Position numbers and translations under genes: made by a program. The notes below the pieces were generated by a model. That model did no database searches. It was not told where the DNA came from and was given only the letters and a program-made list of their open reading frames with translations. DNA of 64,000 nucleotides from Frigidibacter sp037095735 (GTDB lineage: Bacteria; Pseudomonadota; Alphaproteobacteria; Rhodobacterales; Rhodobacteraceae). Where the stretch lies: contig NZ_JBAWKD010000003.1 of NCBI RefSeq assembly GCF_037095735.1, positions 620,001 to 684,000 of the forward strand, in the 5' to 3' direction. Of this stretch, positions 34,526 to 43,394 are shown piece by piece (within the stretch, counting starts at the first letter, position 1; each line of letters begins with the position of its first letter).

Positions 34526-35758
34526 ATGATGGTGTTCTGGATCTTCTCGGGGCTGGTGGCCCTGCTGGTCGCGCTGGCGCTGGGACGCGCGCTTCTGCGC
34601 CCGTCCGCAGGGCCCTCGGGCGCTGCGGCCTTCGACCTGACCGTCTATCGCGGCCAGCTGGCCGAGGTCGAGCGCGACCTTGCCCGCGGCACGCTCGCCC
34701 CCGAGGACGCGGCCCGCGCCCGCACCGAGATCAGCCGCAAGATCCTCGAGGCCGACCGGCGGCTGGCGTCGGAAACCGCCGCCGCCCAGCCGCGGCGCGC
34801 GACGCAGGCGATGGCCGCGCTGGGCGCGGTGGCGCTGGCCGGGGCCTTCCTGCTTTACGGCTGGATCGGTGCGCCGGGCTATTCCGACCTGCCGATGCAC
34901 GCCCGGTTCGAGATGGCGCAGCGGCTTTACGCCCAGCGCCTGCCGCAGGCCGAGGCCGAGGCGCAGGCCAAGGCCCAGACGCCCCCCGCCCCCGCCCCGC
35001 AGCCCGAGGTGGCCGAGCTGATGGATCGCCTGCGCGCGGTGCTGAAGGAGCGTCCCGACGACATCGAGGGGCTGACGCTTCTGGCCCGCAACGAGGGCGC
35101 GCTGGGCAATTTCGCCGCCGCTGCCGCGGCGCAGGCCCGGCTTGTCGCCGTGAAGGGCGACGCGGCCAGCGCGGAAGAGATCGCGATGCAGGCCGAGGCG
35201 ATGATCCTTGCCGCCGGCGGGCTGGTCTCGCCCGAGGCCGAGACGGTGCTGCGCGCGGCGCTGGCCAAGGATCGCGACAACCAGACGGCGCGCTACTACA
35301 TGGGCCTGATGATGGCCCAGAGCGGCCGGCCCGATCAGACCTTCCGGGTCTGGGCCGACCTGCTGGAGGAAGGCCCGGCCGATGCGCCCTGGGCCAAGCC
35401 GATCCGCGCGGCAATGCCGGAACTCGCCTGGGTCGCGGGCGAACCCGACTATCAGCTGCCCGCCGCGGGTTCCGCGCTGCCGGGCCCCAGCGCCGCGGAT
35501 GTCGCGGCGACGCAGGACATGAGCCCCGAGGATCGCCAGCAGATGATCCGCGGCATGGTCGAGCAGCTGAACGACCGCCTTGCGCGGCAGGGCGGCAGCG
35601 GCGACGAATGGGCGCGGCTGATCGCGGCGCTGGGCGTGCTGGGCGAGACCGAGCGGGCGCGGGCGATCTTCACCGAGGCCGAGGACCATTTCGCGGCCTC
35701 TCCCGACGACCTTGCCAAGGTCACGGCGGCGGCACGTCAGGCAGGGGTAAGCCAATGA
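34526..35758 (+). CDS. ccmI: Cytochrome c biogenesis protein CcmI (CycH)
   Basis: 410 aa. Two N-terminal membrane helices (about 1-22 and 92-115) flank a heptad-rich loop (YRGQLAEVERDLARGTLAPE, about 38-57), typical of CcmI. A TPR-containing C-terminus (about 155-410) with FAAAAAAQARLVA, ARYYMGLMMAQSGRPDQTF and a final NDRLARQ region binds apocytochromes c. It presents apocytochrome to the CcmFH ligase. Stop and RuvX start overlap (ATGA). The other ccm genes in this window are 27 kb away; ccmE, ccmF and ccmH are not seen here. Confidence 0.94.
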   Translation: MMVFWIFSGLVALLVALALGRALLRPSAGPSGAAAFDLTVYRGQLAEVERDLARGTLAPEDAARARTEISRKILEADRRLASETAAAQPRRATQAMAALGAVALAGAFLLYGWIGAPGYSDLPMHARFEMAQRLYAQRLPQAEAEAQAKAQTPPAPAPQPEVAELMDRLRAVLKERPDDIEGLTLLARNEGALGNFAAAAAAQARLVAVKGDAASAEEIAMQAEAMILAAGGLVSPEAETVLRAALAKDRDNQTARYYMGLMMAQSGRPDQTFRVWADLLEEGPADAPWAKPIRAAMPELAWVAGEPDYQLPAAGSALPGPSAADVAATQDMSPEDRQQMIRGMVEQLNDRLARQGGSGDEWARLIAALGVLGETERARAIFTEAEDHFAASPDDLAKVTAAARQAGVSQ

Positions 35759-36228
35759 TCTGCGCAACGATCGAAGAGTTCGCGGCCGCGCTGAAGCCGC
35801 ACCGGGCGGTGGCGGGGCTCGACCTTGGCACAAAGACCATCGGGGTCGCGGTCTCGGACCGGATGCGCTCGGTCGCCTCGCCGCTGAGCACGATCCGGCG
35901 CGAGAAGTTCACGCTGGACGCGGCCGAACTGCTGACCATCGCCACCGACCGCGAGTTGTGCGGGCTGATCCTGGGCCTGCCGTTCAACATGGACGGCTCG
36001 GAAGGGCCGCGCTGCCAGTCGACCCGCGCCTTCGCCCGCAACCTCGAGAAGATTACCGACCTGCCAATCGGCTTCTGGGACGAACGGCTGTCGACCGTGG
36101 CGGCCGAAAGGGCGCTGCTCGAGGCGGATACGTCGCGCAAGCGTCGCGCCGAGGTGATCGACCATGTCGCGGCCGGGTATATCCTTCAGGGCGCGCTGGA
36201 CCGCCTGGCGAATATCGCGCGCGGCTGA
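35755..36228 (+). CDS. ruvX: Holliday junction resolvase-like protein RuvX (YqgF)
   Basis: 157 aa. RNase H-like fold with the DxG motif VAGLDLGTKTIGVAVSD (about 19-35), LILGLPFNMDGSEG (about 71-84), and DERLSTV-like end WDERLSTVAAERAL (about 108-121). The family processes the 5' end of 16S pre-rRNA (YqgF/RuvX) and was first proposed as a Holliday junction resolvase. ATG overlaps the ccmI stop. Frequently linked to ccmI in Rhodobacteraceae. Confidence 0.94.
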   Translation: MICATIEEFAAALKPHRAVAGLDLGTKTIGVAVSDRMRSVASPLSTIRREKFTLDAAELLTIATDRELCGLILGLPFNMDGSEGPRCQSTRAFARNLEKITDLPIGFWDERLSTVAAERALLEADTSRKRRAEVIDHVAAGYILQGALDRLANIARG

Positions 36229-36241
36229 TCGGAGGGGCAGG

Positions 36242-36478
36242 ATGACGGACGAGGTCTGGAAGCGGGACGAGATCGCATCGCCTTGCGTGAAGATCTGCGT
36301 CATGCATCCCGAAGAGGGCCTGTGCCTGGGCTGCTGGCGGACGCTGGACGAGATCGCGCGCTGGGGCATGATGCCCGGCGCCGAGCGGGCCGCGCTGATC
36401 GACGCCCTGCCCGCCCGGGCCGAGCGGGTGAAGGCCCGCCGCCGTGGCGGCCGCGCGGCCCGGGTGCCGCGGCCATGA
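36242..36478 (+). CDS. DUF1289 small cysteine protein
   Basis: 78 aa. The motif SPCVKICVMHPEEGLCLGCW (about 14-33) has Cys15, 19, 28 and 31 in the usual pattern of this family, which probably binds a metal or Fe-S cluster; no function has been proven. ALIDALPARAERVKARRRGG is a basic tail. SD GGAGGGG lies ahead of the ATG. Its stop overlaps the GNAT gene start (ATGA). Confidence 0.88.
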   Translation: MTDEVWKRDEIASPCVKICVMHPEEGLCLGCWRTLDEIARWGMMPGAERAALIDALPARAERVKARRRGGRAARVPRP

Positions 36479-36948
36479 CCGAGCCCCGGTCCCTTCCGTT
36501 GCGCCCCGCCCTGCCCGCCGATCTGCCCGCGATCGAGGCGCTGATCGCCGACAGCTACGGCCCCTGGGTCGCGCGGATCGGTGTGCGCCCCGGCCCGCTC
36601 GACGACGATTACGCGGCGCTGATCGCCGCGGGACGTATCCTGGTGCTGGACGAGGCCGGCGCGCTGCAGGCGCTGCTGGTGCTGGTGCCCGAGCCCGAGC
36701 CCGCGCCGGGGGCGATGCTGCTGGACAATCTGGCGGTGGCCCGCGCGGCGCAGGGGCGCGGTCTGGGCCGGGCGCTGGTGGCCGAGGCCGAGACCCGCGC
36801 CCGCGCGCTGCGCCTGCCGGTGCTGCGCCTGTACACCCACGCCCGGATGGAGAGCAATATCGCGCTCTATCAACGTCTTGGCTTCGCGATCACCGAACGG
36901 CGGATCGACAAGGGACTGGACCGCGTGTTCATGGCCAAGCCGCTCTGA
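36475..36948 (+). CDS. GNAT-family N-acetyltransferase
   Basis: 157 aa, a single GNAT domain. The acetyl-CoA motif is AAQGRGLGRALVAEAE (about 90-105; Q/RxxGxG/A), and the C-terminal region has HARMESNIALYQRLGF (about 122-137). Substrate unknown. It is the last gene of the ccmI-ruvX-DUF1289 operon, with a 4-bp overlap. RimI-like ribosomal acetylation is possible but unproven. Confidence 0.88.
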   Translation: MTEPRSLPLRPALPADLPAIEALIADSYGPWVARIGVRPGPLDDDYAALIAAGRILVLDEAGALQALLVLVPEPEPAPGAMLLDNLAVARAAQGRGLGRALVAEAETRARALRLPVLRLYTHARMESNIALYQRLGFAITERRIDKGLDRVFMAKPL

Positions 36949-36958
36949 CCCGCTGGGG

Positions 36959-38104
36959 TCAGGGCAGCGCGGCCCCCGCGTCAGGGCTGGGCGCAGCGGT
37001 CCCGGGCGCCAAGGTCGCCGCCGTTTCCGTCCTCGCCGCCGCGGGCCGTGGCATGCGTCGCGCGATTAGACGCCGGATGGGCTGTTCGACGAGCGCATGC
37101 GAGGCCGCCGCCAGCAGAAGGGTGATCGCGGCGCAAAGCAGCCCGGTAAACGGACCGGTCAGCGCCTTGCCGGACAGATGCTCGAGGATGCCCGGCGCGA
37201 TCTGGTGATACATGTAGATCCCGTAGGATATCCGCCCGACCCACACCAGCGGTCGCGCCTCGAGCAGGCGGCCGACGGGGCCGGGGCCGAAGCGGCGTGC
37301 GCAAAGGGCGATGACGGCCCCGTAGAGGCAGGCGCTGGCAAGCTTCCAAGGCTCGGCCGAGTAGAGCGCAAGGGGGGGCGGAAACTGCCATATCGCGGCC
37401 CAGCACGCGAGCAGCCCGGCGGCCACGACCAGGCGCGGCACCGCGCTGCGCAGGGCGACCGCGACGAGCGCGCCGATCCCGAGGAAATCGAGATAGGCCA
37501 GCGGCAGCACGTAAGCGCCGAAGGGACTCAGTCCCGCCAGGGACCATCCCAGGCGGAACGCGAGAGCCGCCGCGATCGTCAGGCAGATGGCAATCGGCAG
37601 GACGCGTCGGGGTACGAGGGCGATCATCCAGGGCCAGACCAGGTAGAACTGCTGCTCGACCGCGAGAGACCAGAGATGGGCGTTGCGGCCGCCCCAGTCT
37701 TCGAGGAGCAGCATCCTGAGGTTCGACAGGTAGAGTGCATCGGACGGCACCATCCAGCGCGCCTCCTCGCCGTCGAGAAAGGCGAAGGCCAGCAGGAAGA
37801 CCAGCAGGCAAGGGTAGAGCCGCGCCATCCGCGCCAGCAGGAAGTGCCGCCACGCGGCCACCGGCGCTGCCTGCAGCCGCGTGTCGTCAAGAAGCAGGCC
37901 CGTTATCAGGAAGCCGCTGAGCACGAAGAAGAACCGGACCCCGACCGCCCCCCAGTAGAGCCCGCCGAGCCAGTACGGCTCGGGCAGGTAATGCGTGTAA
38001 AGCACCATCGCCACCGCGACCGCGCGCAGCATGTCGAACGCCGGGATGTACTGCGCGCCCGTCGCGATACGCTCTGCCGAATGCCGCTTGCCCATGTCCG
38101 CCAT
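36959..38104 (-). CDS. Acyltransferase-3 family membrane protein (OafA/YrhL type)
   Basis: 381 aa from the MADMGKRHSAER start (38104; ATG at 38095 also possible). About ten helices. Family motifs are present: YIPAFDMLRAVAVAMVLYTH (about 18-37; R and catalytic His near the end), GVRFFFVLSGFLITG, and WSLAVEQQFYLVWP with the conserved Glu. Such proteins acylate exported sugars such as LPS O-antigen or exopolysaccharide. No glycan cluster is adjacent except a GT61 gene some 3 kb away. The weak SD leaves the start uncertain. Confidence 0.85.
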   Translation of the reverse strand: MADMGKRHSAERIATGAQYIPAFDMLRAVAVAMVLYTHYLPEPYWLGGLYWGAVGVRFFFVLSGFLITGLLLDDTRLQAAPVAAWRHFLLARMARLYPCLLVFLLAFAFLDGEEARWMVPSDALYLSNLRMLLLEDWGGRNAHLWSLAVEQQFYLVWPWMIALVPRRVLPIAICLTIAAALAFRLGWSLAGLSPFGAYVLPLAYLDFLGIGALVAVALRSAVPRLVVAAGLLACWAAIWQFPPPLALYSAEPWKLASACLYGAVIALCARRFGPGPVGRLLEARPLVWVGRISYGIYMYHQIAPGILEHLSGKALTGPFTGLLCAAITLLLAAASHALVEQPIRRLIARRMPRPAAARTETAATLAPGTAAPSPDAGAALP

Positions 38105-38193
38105 CACCGTCTGCTCGGCCCAAGGCTGGACAGGTGGCGAAGGCACTGTCGTGGAAAATTCACGGCAAAGCTGCGCAACTGGCCGCCCGGGCG

Positions 38194-39213
38194 TCACGCG
38201 GCGGCGCGCAGGACCTCGGCCTCGGCCGCGTCGAGCAGGGCGAGCGCGGTGGCGGTGTCGCGGGCCTGCGCGGCGCCCTCGGACAGGCGGCGCCGCCAGA
38301 GGCGCGCGCCGGGGCGGCCGTGGAACAGCCCCAGCATGTGCCGGCTGATCTGGTGCAGCCGCCCGCCCGCCGCGACATGCGCCGCGATGCGCGGGCGCAT
38401 CCGCTCGAGCACCGCGTGCGGATCGGTGGCGGTTCCGGTGCCGAAGATCCGCGGGTCGGCCGCGCCGAGGATGTCCCAGGGCTGGTGATAGGCCGCGCGC
38501 CCGACCATCACCCCGTCGAGGCCGCGTTCCAGAAGCCCGGCCGCCTGATCCAGCGTCTCGATCCCGCCGTTGATCGAGACATGCAGGTCGGGGAAGGCCT
38601 GCTTCATCGCGACGACGAGATCGTAGTCGAGCGGCGGCACGGTGCGGTTCTCGTGCGGGCTCAGCCCCTGCAGCCAGGCCTTGCGGGCGTGGATGGTGAC
38701 GCGGCGGATGCCGGCGGCGCGGATGGCGGTCAGAAAGGCGGGCAGCACCTCTTCGGGCTGCTGGTCGTCGACGCCGATCCGGCATTTCACGGTGATCTCG
38801 GTCGCGGGCGCGGCCTCGGCCATGGCGGTGACGCAGGCGGCGACCAGATCGGGCGTCTTCATCAGCACCGCGCCGAAGCAGCCCGACTGCACCCGGTCCG
38901 AGGGGCAGCCGCAGTTCAGGTTGATCTCGTCATAGCCCCAGCCGGCGGCGATGCGCGTGGCCTCGGCCAGCGTCGCCGGGTCGGAACCGCCGAGCTGCAG
39001 TGCGACGGGATGTTCCGAGGGATCGTAGTCCAGCAGCCGCGCGCGGGGGCCGTGGATGATCGACTGATCGACGACCATCTCGGTGTAGAGCAGCGCCTCG
39101 CGCGAGAGCAGGCGGTGGAAGAACCGGCACTCGCGATCGGTCCAGTCCATCATCGGCGCGACGGACAGGCGGGCCGCCTGATGCGCCGGCGTCTGGGAAG
39201 AGGGATGATCCAC
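38194..39213 (-). CDS. dusA: tRNA-dihydrouridine synthase DusA
   Basis: 339 aa from a GTG (39213) with GACGAGG 5 nt upstream; no ATG lies early in the chain. FMN-dependent TIM barrel. Signature APMMDWTDRECRFFHRLLSR (about 19-38) and the catalytic Cys in INLNCGCPSDRVQSGCFGAV (about 98-117). Reduces uridines 20/20a in the tRNA D-loop. INGGIETLDQA and GVMVGRAAYHQPW match the DusA subgroup. It is not in an obvious operon. Confidence 0.95.
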   Translation of the reverse strand: MDHPSSQTPAHQAARLSVAPMMDWTDRECRFFHRLLSREALLYTEMVVDQSIIHGPRARLLDYDPSEHPVALQLGGSDPATLAEATRIAAGWGYDEINLNCGCPSDRVQSGCFGAVLMKTPDLVAACVTAMAEAAPATEITVKCRIGVDDQQPEEVLPAFLTAIRAAGIRRVTIHARKAWLQGLSPHENRTVPPLDYDLVVAMKQAFPDLHVSINGGIETLDQAAGLLERGLDGVMVGRAAYHQPWDILGAADPRIFGTGTATDPHAVLERMRPRIAAHVAAGGRLHQISRHMLGLFHGRPGARLWRRRLSEGAAQARDTATALALLDAAEAEVLRAAA

Positions 39214-39327
39214 GTGGGCCTCGTCTGGCTGGGGGCCTTGTCTGGGGTCTGGTCCGGGTCAGGGTCCGGAGCCGGGAAGAAACCTTGCCGCGCTATACAG
39301 CAGGCGTCGCGGGAAAGCGAGACGGGG

Positions 39328-40239
39328 TCAGCCCTGCCCCGTCGCCGCCGCCCCCTCGGCCGGCGAGACGAGATCGAGGAAGGCCCGGGCCACCGGCGAC
39401 AGCGGTCCGCGCTGCGTGGCCAGCGCGAGGTCGACCCGCACCGACGCCCCGGCAAGACGCTTGTAGACCACCGTCTCGATCGCCAGCTGGCGCATCGATT
39501 CCGGCACCAGCGCGAAGCCCATCTCGGCCGAGACCAGCGACAGGATCGAGGCGATCTGCGGCGCGATCTGGCCGGGGCGCGGCTCGAACCCGGCGGCGCG
39601 GCAGGCGGCCAGCGCGCTGTCGTGCAGGCTGATCCCCAGCTCGCGCGGGGTCAGGATCAGCGGCATCGCGGCCAGCGCCGCCAGCGCGATCTCGGACGCG
39701 CCGGGCGCGGGATCGTGGTCGCGCGGCAGCGCCACCAGCAGCGGCTCGTCCAGAAGCTTGCGGGTGCGGATCTCGGGCGGGTCGTCGGCGGCCGGGCGCA
39801 GCACCGCCACATCGACCTTGCCCGCCAGCAGATCGCGGCGCAGCAGCAACGAGTTGCTTTCGGTCAGCCGCAGCGTCACCTCGGGCCGCGCGCGGCGGAA
39901 GGTGCGGATCAGCCGCGGCACCGCGGGGTTCAGCGCCGCGGTCCCGGTGAAGCCGAGGCTGAGCGTGCCCAGTTCGCCCCGGTCGGCACGCCGTGCCGCC
40001 TCGACCGCCAGCCCCGCCTGCTGCGGCAGGTCCCGGACCTTCGCGAGAAACGCCCGCCCGGCCTCGGTCAGCTCTGCCCCGTGCGGCACGCGGTGAAAGA
40101 GCCGCGCGCCGATCTCGTCCTCGAGCGCGCGGATCTGCTGGCTGAGCGGTGGCTGCCCGATGCCCAGACCCTCGGCCGCACGGGTGAAGTTCCCGGCCTC
40201 GGCCAGGGCGAGGAAATAGCGGATGTGGCGCAGCTCCAT
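39328..40239 (-). CDS. LysR-family transcriptional regulator (first)
   Basis: 303 aa. N-terminal helix-turn-helix (ALAEAGNFTRAAEGLGIGQP, about 11-30) and a periplasmic-binding-like effector domain (about 90-290). It is divergent from an MFS transporter by 92 bp, so it probably controls that gene; aromatic-acid-type regulators (BenM/CatR-like) are its nearest kind by motif. Effector unknown. Confidence 0.9.
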   Translation of the reverse strand: MELRHIRYFLALAEAGNFTRAAEGLGIGQPPLSQQIRALEDEIGARLFHRVPHGAELTEAGRAFLAKVRDLPQQAGLAVEAARRADRGELGTLSLGFTGTAALNPAVPRLIRTFRRARPEVTLRLTESNSLLLRRDLLAGKVDVAVLRPAADDPPEIRTRKLLDEPLLVALPRDHDPAPGASEIALAALAAMPLILTPRELGISLHDSALAACRAAGFEPRPGQIAPQIASILSLVSAEMGFALVPESMRQLAIETVVYKRLAGASVRVDLALATQRGPLSPVARAFLDLVSPAEGAAATGQG

Positions 40240-40331
40240 ATGCAGAACCTATGGCAATTGTGTTTATCATATATTGGACATATGAACGCCGCGGGTCTAG
40301 CTGTCGGATACCCTCCCAAGGACGTTTTCCG
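40240..40331. promoter_or_regulatory. Divergent LysR/MFS promoter region
   Basis: This 92-bp spacer is AT-rich against the surroundings. CATATG occurs at 40237-40242 and 40279-40284, and TTTATCATATATTGG lies between. The pattern suits a LysR-type operator controlling both directions. No exact T-N11-A box is certain. Confidence 0.45.
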
Positions 40332-41576
40332 ATGCCTGCCGACATGACCGTCTCGCTCTCTGCGCCGCTCTCCGTGCCGTCGCGGATCACCCGTGGCTCG
40401 CGCGCCTGGCGCTCGACCGGGCTTGCGCTGTTCCTCTCCGGATTTTCCAGCTTCGCGCTGATCTACTGCGTGCAGCCGCTGCTGCCGGCCTTCGCCACCG
40501 GCTTCGGGCTGACGCCCGCCGCCGCCTCGCTCGCGCTGTCGCTGACCACGGGCATGCTGGCGCTGTCGATCGTGGCGCTGGGGGCGCTCAGCCAGCAGCT
40601 GGGGCGCAAGGGGCTGATGACGGCCTCGATGCTGGCCGCGGCGGCGCTGAACCTTGGCGCGGCGCTGGTGCCGGGCTGGCAGGGGTTGCTCGCGATGCGC
40701 GCGCTGGAGGGCCTCGCGCTGGGCGGGGTGCCGGCGGTGGCGATGGCCTATCTGGCCGAAGAGGTCGCGCCGCGCGATCTGGGCAAGGCGATGGGCCTTT
40801 ACATCTCGGGCACCGCCTTCGGCGCGATGATGGGCCGGGTCGGCATGGGACTGCTGCTGGACTGGACCGACTGGCGGATGGCGATGGCGGGCCTTGGCGG
40901 GGCCTGCCTGCTGGCGGCGCTGGGGTTCATCCTGCTGTTGCCGCCTTCGCGCCATTTCACCCGCGCCCGCGCCGCGGGCCCCGGCTTCCACCTGGCGGCA
41001 TGGGGGCGGCACCTGCGCGACCGCCGGCTGCTGCGGCTTTACGCGCTGGGCTTCTGCCTGACGAGCATCTTCGTCACCGTCTTCAACTACGCGACCTTCC
41101 GGCTGAGCGCCGCGCCCTACGGGCTGAGCGCGACGCAGGTCAGCCTGATCTTCCTGGCCTTCGGCTTCGGGGTGGTGTCCTCGAACGTCGCCGGGGCGCT
41201 GTCGGACCGGATCGGGCGGCGGCCGCTGCTGGTGCTGGCCTTCGGGCTGGTGCTGGCCGGGCTGGCGCTGACGCTGCTGGCGCCGATCGTGGCGATCTTC
41301 GCCGGCGTCGCGCTGATCGCGACCGGGTTCTTCATCGGCCATTCGCTGGCCAGCAGCGCGGTGGGCGCGACCGCGGCCGAGACCAAGGGCCATGCCGCGG
41401 CGCTCTACCTGCTGTTCTACTACGCAGGTTCCAGCGTCGTGGGGTCGCTTGGCGGCTGGTTCTGGCAGCACCTCGGCTGGGACGGGGTCGCGGGGCTGGC
41501 CGCAGCCATGGCGCTGGCCGCGCTGGCGCTGTCGGCGGGCGTTCCGGGGCGCGCCGCCGCACGATCGGCCCCCTGA
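40332..41576 (+). CDS. MFS transporter (YnfM-like arabinose/drug efflux type)
   Basis: 414 aa, 12 helices. SD AAGGACG precedes the ATG. Signature LSQQLGRKGLMTASM (loop 2-3, about 88-102) and LSDRIGRRPLLVLAF (loop 8-9, about 288-302). YnfM-like efflux proteins sit next to LysR genes as here. Substrate unknown. Membrane topology and loop motifs give firm family identity only. Confidence 0.9.
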   Translation: MPADMTVSLSAPLSVPSRITRGSRAWRSTGLALFLSGFSSFALIYCVQPLLPAFATGFGLTPAAASLALSLTTGMLALSIVALGALSQQLGRKGLMTASMLAAAALNLGAALVPGWQGLLAMRALEGLALGGVPAVAMAYLAEEVAPRDLGKAMGLYISGTAFGAMMGRVGMGLLLDWTDWRMAMAGLGGACLLAALGFILLLPPSRHFTRARAAGPGFHLAAWGRHLRDRRLLRLYALGFCLTSIFVTVFNYATFRLSAAPYGLSATQVSLIFLAFGFGVVSSNVAGALSDRIGRRPLLVLAFGLVLAGLALTLLAPIVAIFAGVALIATGFFIGHSLASSAVGATAAETKGHAAALYLLFYYAGSSVVGSLGGWFWQHLGWDGVAGLAAAMALAALALSAGVPGRAAARSAP

Positions 41577-41632
41577 CGCCCCCGTGACGCCCCCTTGACG
41601 CCCCGGCCCGGGCCGCGCAGCCTGCGGCCCGC

Positions 41633-43369
41633 GTGACGGGAACGAAGCAGAGGCCCGACTTGACCGAGATCGGAGCCCTGACCGCCGACGACATCTTCCT
41701 GCCCGGGGCAGATCCCGGGCTGGCCTTCTTCACGACCCCCGACCCTGTGCCGCAGCGCCTGACCGGCGGCCCGGCGGTCGAGGCGCTGTGTCTGGCCAGC
41801 GACTGGCCGCAGCGGCTGTCGGCGGTCGAGCACATGCTGCGCCAGCGCCGCCAGCGCAGTTTTCCCGACGGCCTGCGCTTCTGCACCCTGCCCGCCGTCG
41901 CGACCGACCTGCGCATCGCACAGGGCATCGTGACCCTTGGCGGCAAGGCGCTGTTCACGGGTGCGGCGGGCCTCAGGCTGCTGACGCGCCTCGGCCGACT
42001 GCCGGCCGCGGACCGCGCCCAGCCCTTCGAGCAGCTCCTGTCCGGGATCGGCGCCCGTGCCCGCGCGAACCCGCTGGACTTCGCGCAGGCGCCGCCCGCG
42101 GATCGCGCGCTCGATCTGGTGATCCCGGCGCGCAACCTGTTCAACTACTTCCACTTCACGACCGAGACGCTGCCGGCGCTGAGCCTCGTGTCCCGCCACG
42201 GCCTGACCGGGCGGATCGTGATTCACAGCCACAAGCCCGAAGAGGCGGGCTTCCTGCGCGACCAGATCGCGCGGCTCTACCCCGAACTCGCCGGACGGGT
42301 GGTGCTGTCGCATGGCGTGTTCGAGGCCGCGCGGGCGCTGATCCCCTTCGACACGACCTTCCTCTATCACCTCGCCCGCGATCCGCGGCTGGGCACCATC
42401 GACCGGATGGTGCCGGCCAGCCCGGACTGGATGCCGCGGCGGATGGCCGAGCGCAGCGTGAAGACGCTGCTGATGAACCGCTGCGAAGGCGCGCTGGCCG
42501 ATCTGCGCGCCGATGTGCTGGCACGGCTGGGGCCGGTGGCGGGCGGCCGGCGGCTCTACGTCACCCGCCGCCCGGGACGGCGCGACCGGGCGGTGGTCGG
42601 CGGCACGGCCCTGCAGGCGATGCTGACGGATCTGGGGTTCGAGACGCTCGATTTCGAGGATCTCGACGCACTGGGTCAGGCCCGGGCGATGGCCGGGGCG
42701 GCGATCGTCGTCGCGGGGCATGGCGCGGGGCTTGCCAACATGCTGTTCTGCCCGCCGGACGCGCTGGTGGTGGAACTGTCGACGCTGCAGACGCTTCAGG
42801 CGCGGCTTGGCGATTTCAACGGGGTGGCACTGGCCTCGGGGGCGCGGCACCTGCATCTGGTCGTCGACCACGACTGGCCCGACCCGGCCGCGGTGCCCGA
42901 TATCGACCGCGACGGCCATGTCGGGCAGCGGCTCGGCCCCGAGCAGATCGCGATCCTGCGCGCGCGGCTGCTGGCCGAGATCGACCCCGTGGCGCAGGCC
43001 AAGCGGCTGGCGCGGTTGCAGGCGCTGAACGACGCACGCGATTTCCCGGCGCTGCAGGCGGCGCTGGCAGAGGGGGCCGATTTCCTGCGGCATCTGCCAG
43101 AGGCGCAGGTCTGGGCGGCCAATGCCGCGCAGGCCCGCGGCGATGCACCGGCCGTGCTGGCGCATCTGGTGCAGGCGATGGCGCTGGCACCGCGCCGCGC
43201 CGGCCTCGTGCAGCGCACCCTGCTGGCCGCCCATCGCGCGCGCGATCGCGACCTCTTCGGACGGGCGGCGCTGGCGCTGTTCCGGGCGGACCCGGCGGGG
43301 GCCGCGGCGCTTTTTGCGCAGCGCGGCTGGGACGCGCGCGCGTTCCGGCCCGCGGGCGCGGAAGACTGA
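41633..43369 (+). CDS. Glycosyltransferase family 61 protein
   Basis: 578 aa from GTG at 41633; a TTG at 41660 with AGAGG 6 nt upstream is an alternative start. The DUF563/GT61 core is seen in NLFNYFHFTTETLPALSLVS (about 169-188), RRLYVTRRPGRRDRAV (about 304-319) and AAIVVAGHGAGLANMLFC (about 355-372). A C-terminal extension (about 420-578) looks helical with TPR-like repeats. Probably makes a surface polysaccharide; donor and acceptor unknown. It follows the MFS gene by 56 bp without overlap. Confidence 0.85.
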   Translation: MTGTKQRPDLTEIGALTADDIFLPGADPGLAFFTTPDPVPQRLTGGPAVEALCLASDWPQRLSAVEHMLRQRRQRSFPDGLRFCTLPAVATDLRIAQGIVTLGGKALFTGAAGLRLLTRLGRLPAADRAQPFEQLLSGIGARARANPLDFAQAPPADRALDLVIPARNLFNYFHFTTETLPALSLVSRHGLTGRIVIHSHKPEEAGFLRDQIARLYPELAGRVVLSHGVFEAARALIPFDTTFLYHLARDPRLGTIDRMVPASPDWMPRRMAERSVKTLLMNRCEGALADLRADVLARLGPVAGGRRLYVTRRPGRRDRAVVGGTALQAMLTDLGFETLDFEDLDALGQARAMAGAAIVVAGHGAGLANMLFCPPDALVVELSTLQTLQARLGDFNGVALASGARHLHLVVDHDWPDPAAVPDIDRDGHVGQRLGPEQIAILRARLLAEIDPVAQAKRLARLQALNDARDFPALQAALAEGADFLRHLPEAQVWAANAAQARGDAPAVLAHLVQAMALAPRRAGLVQRTLLAAHRARDRDLFGRAALALFRADPAGAAALFAQRGWDARAFRPAGAED

Positions 43370-43394
43370 CGAGCCCGCGGGACACCAAGGCCGC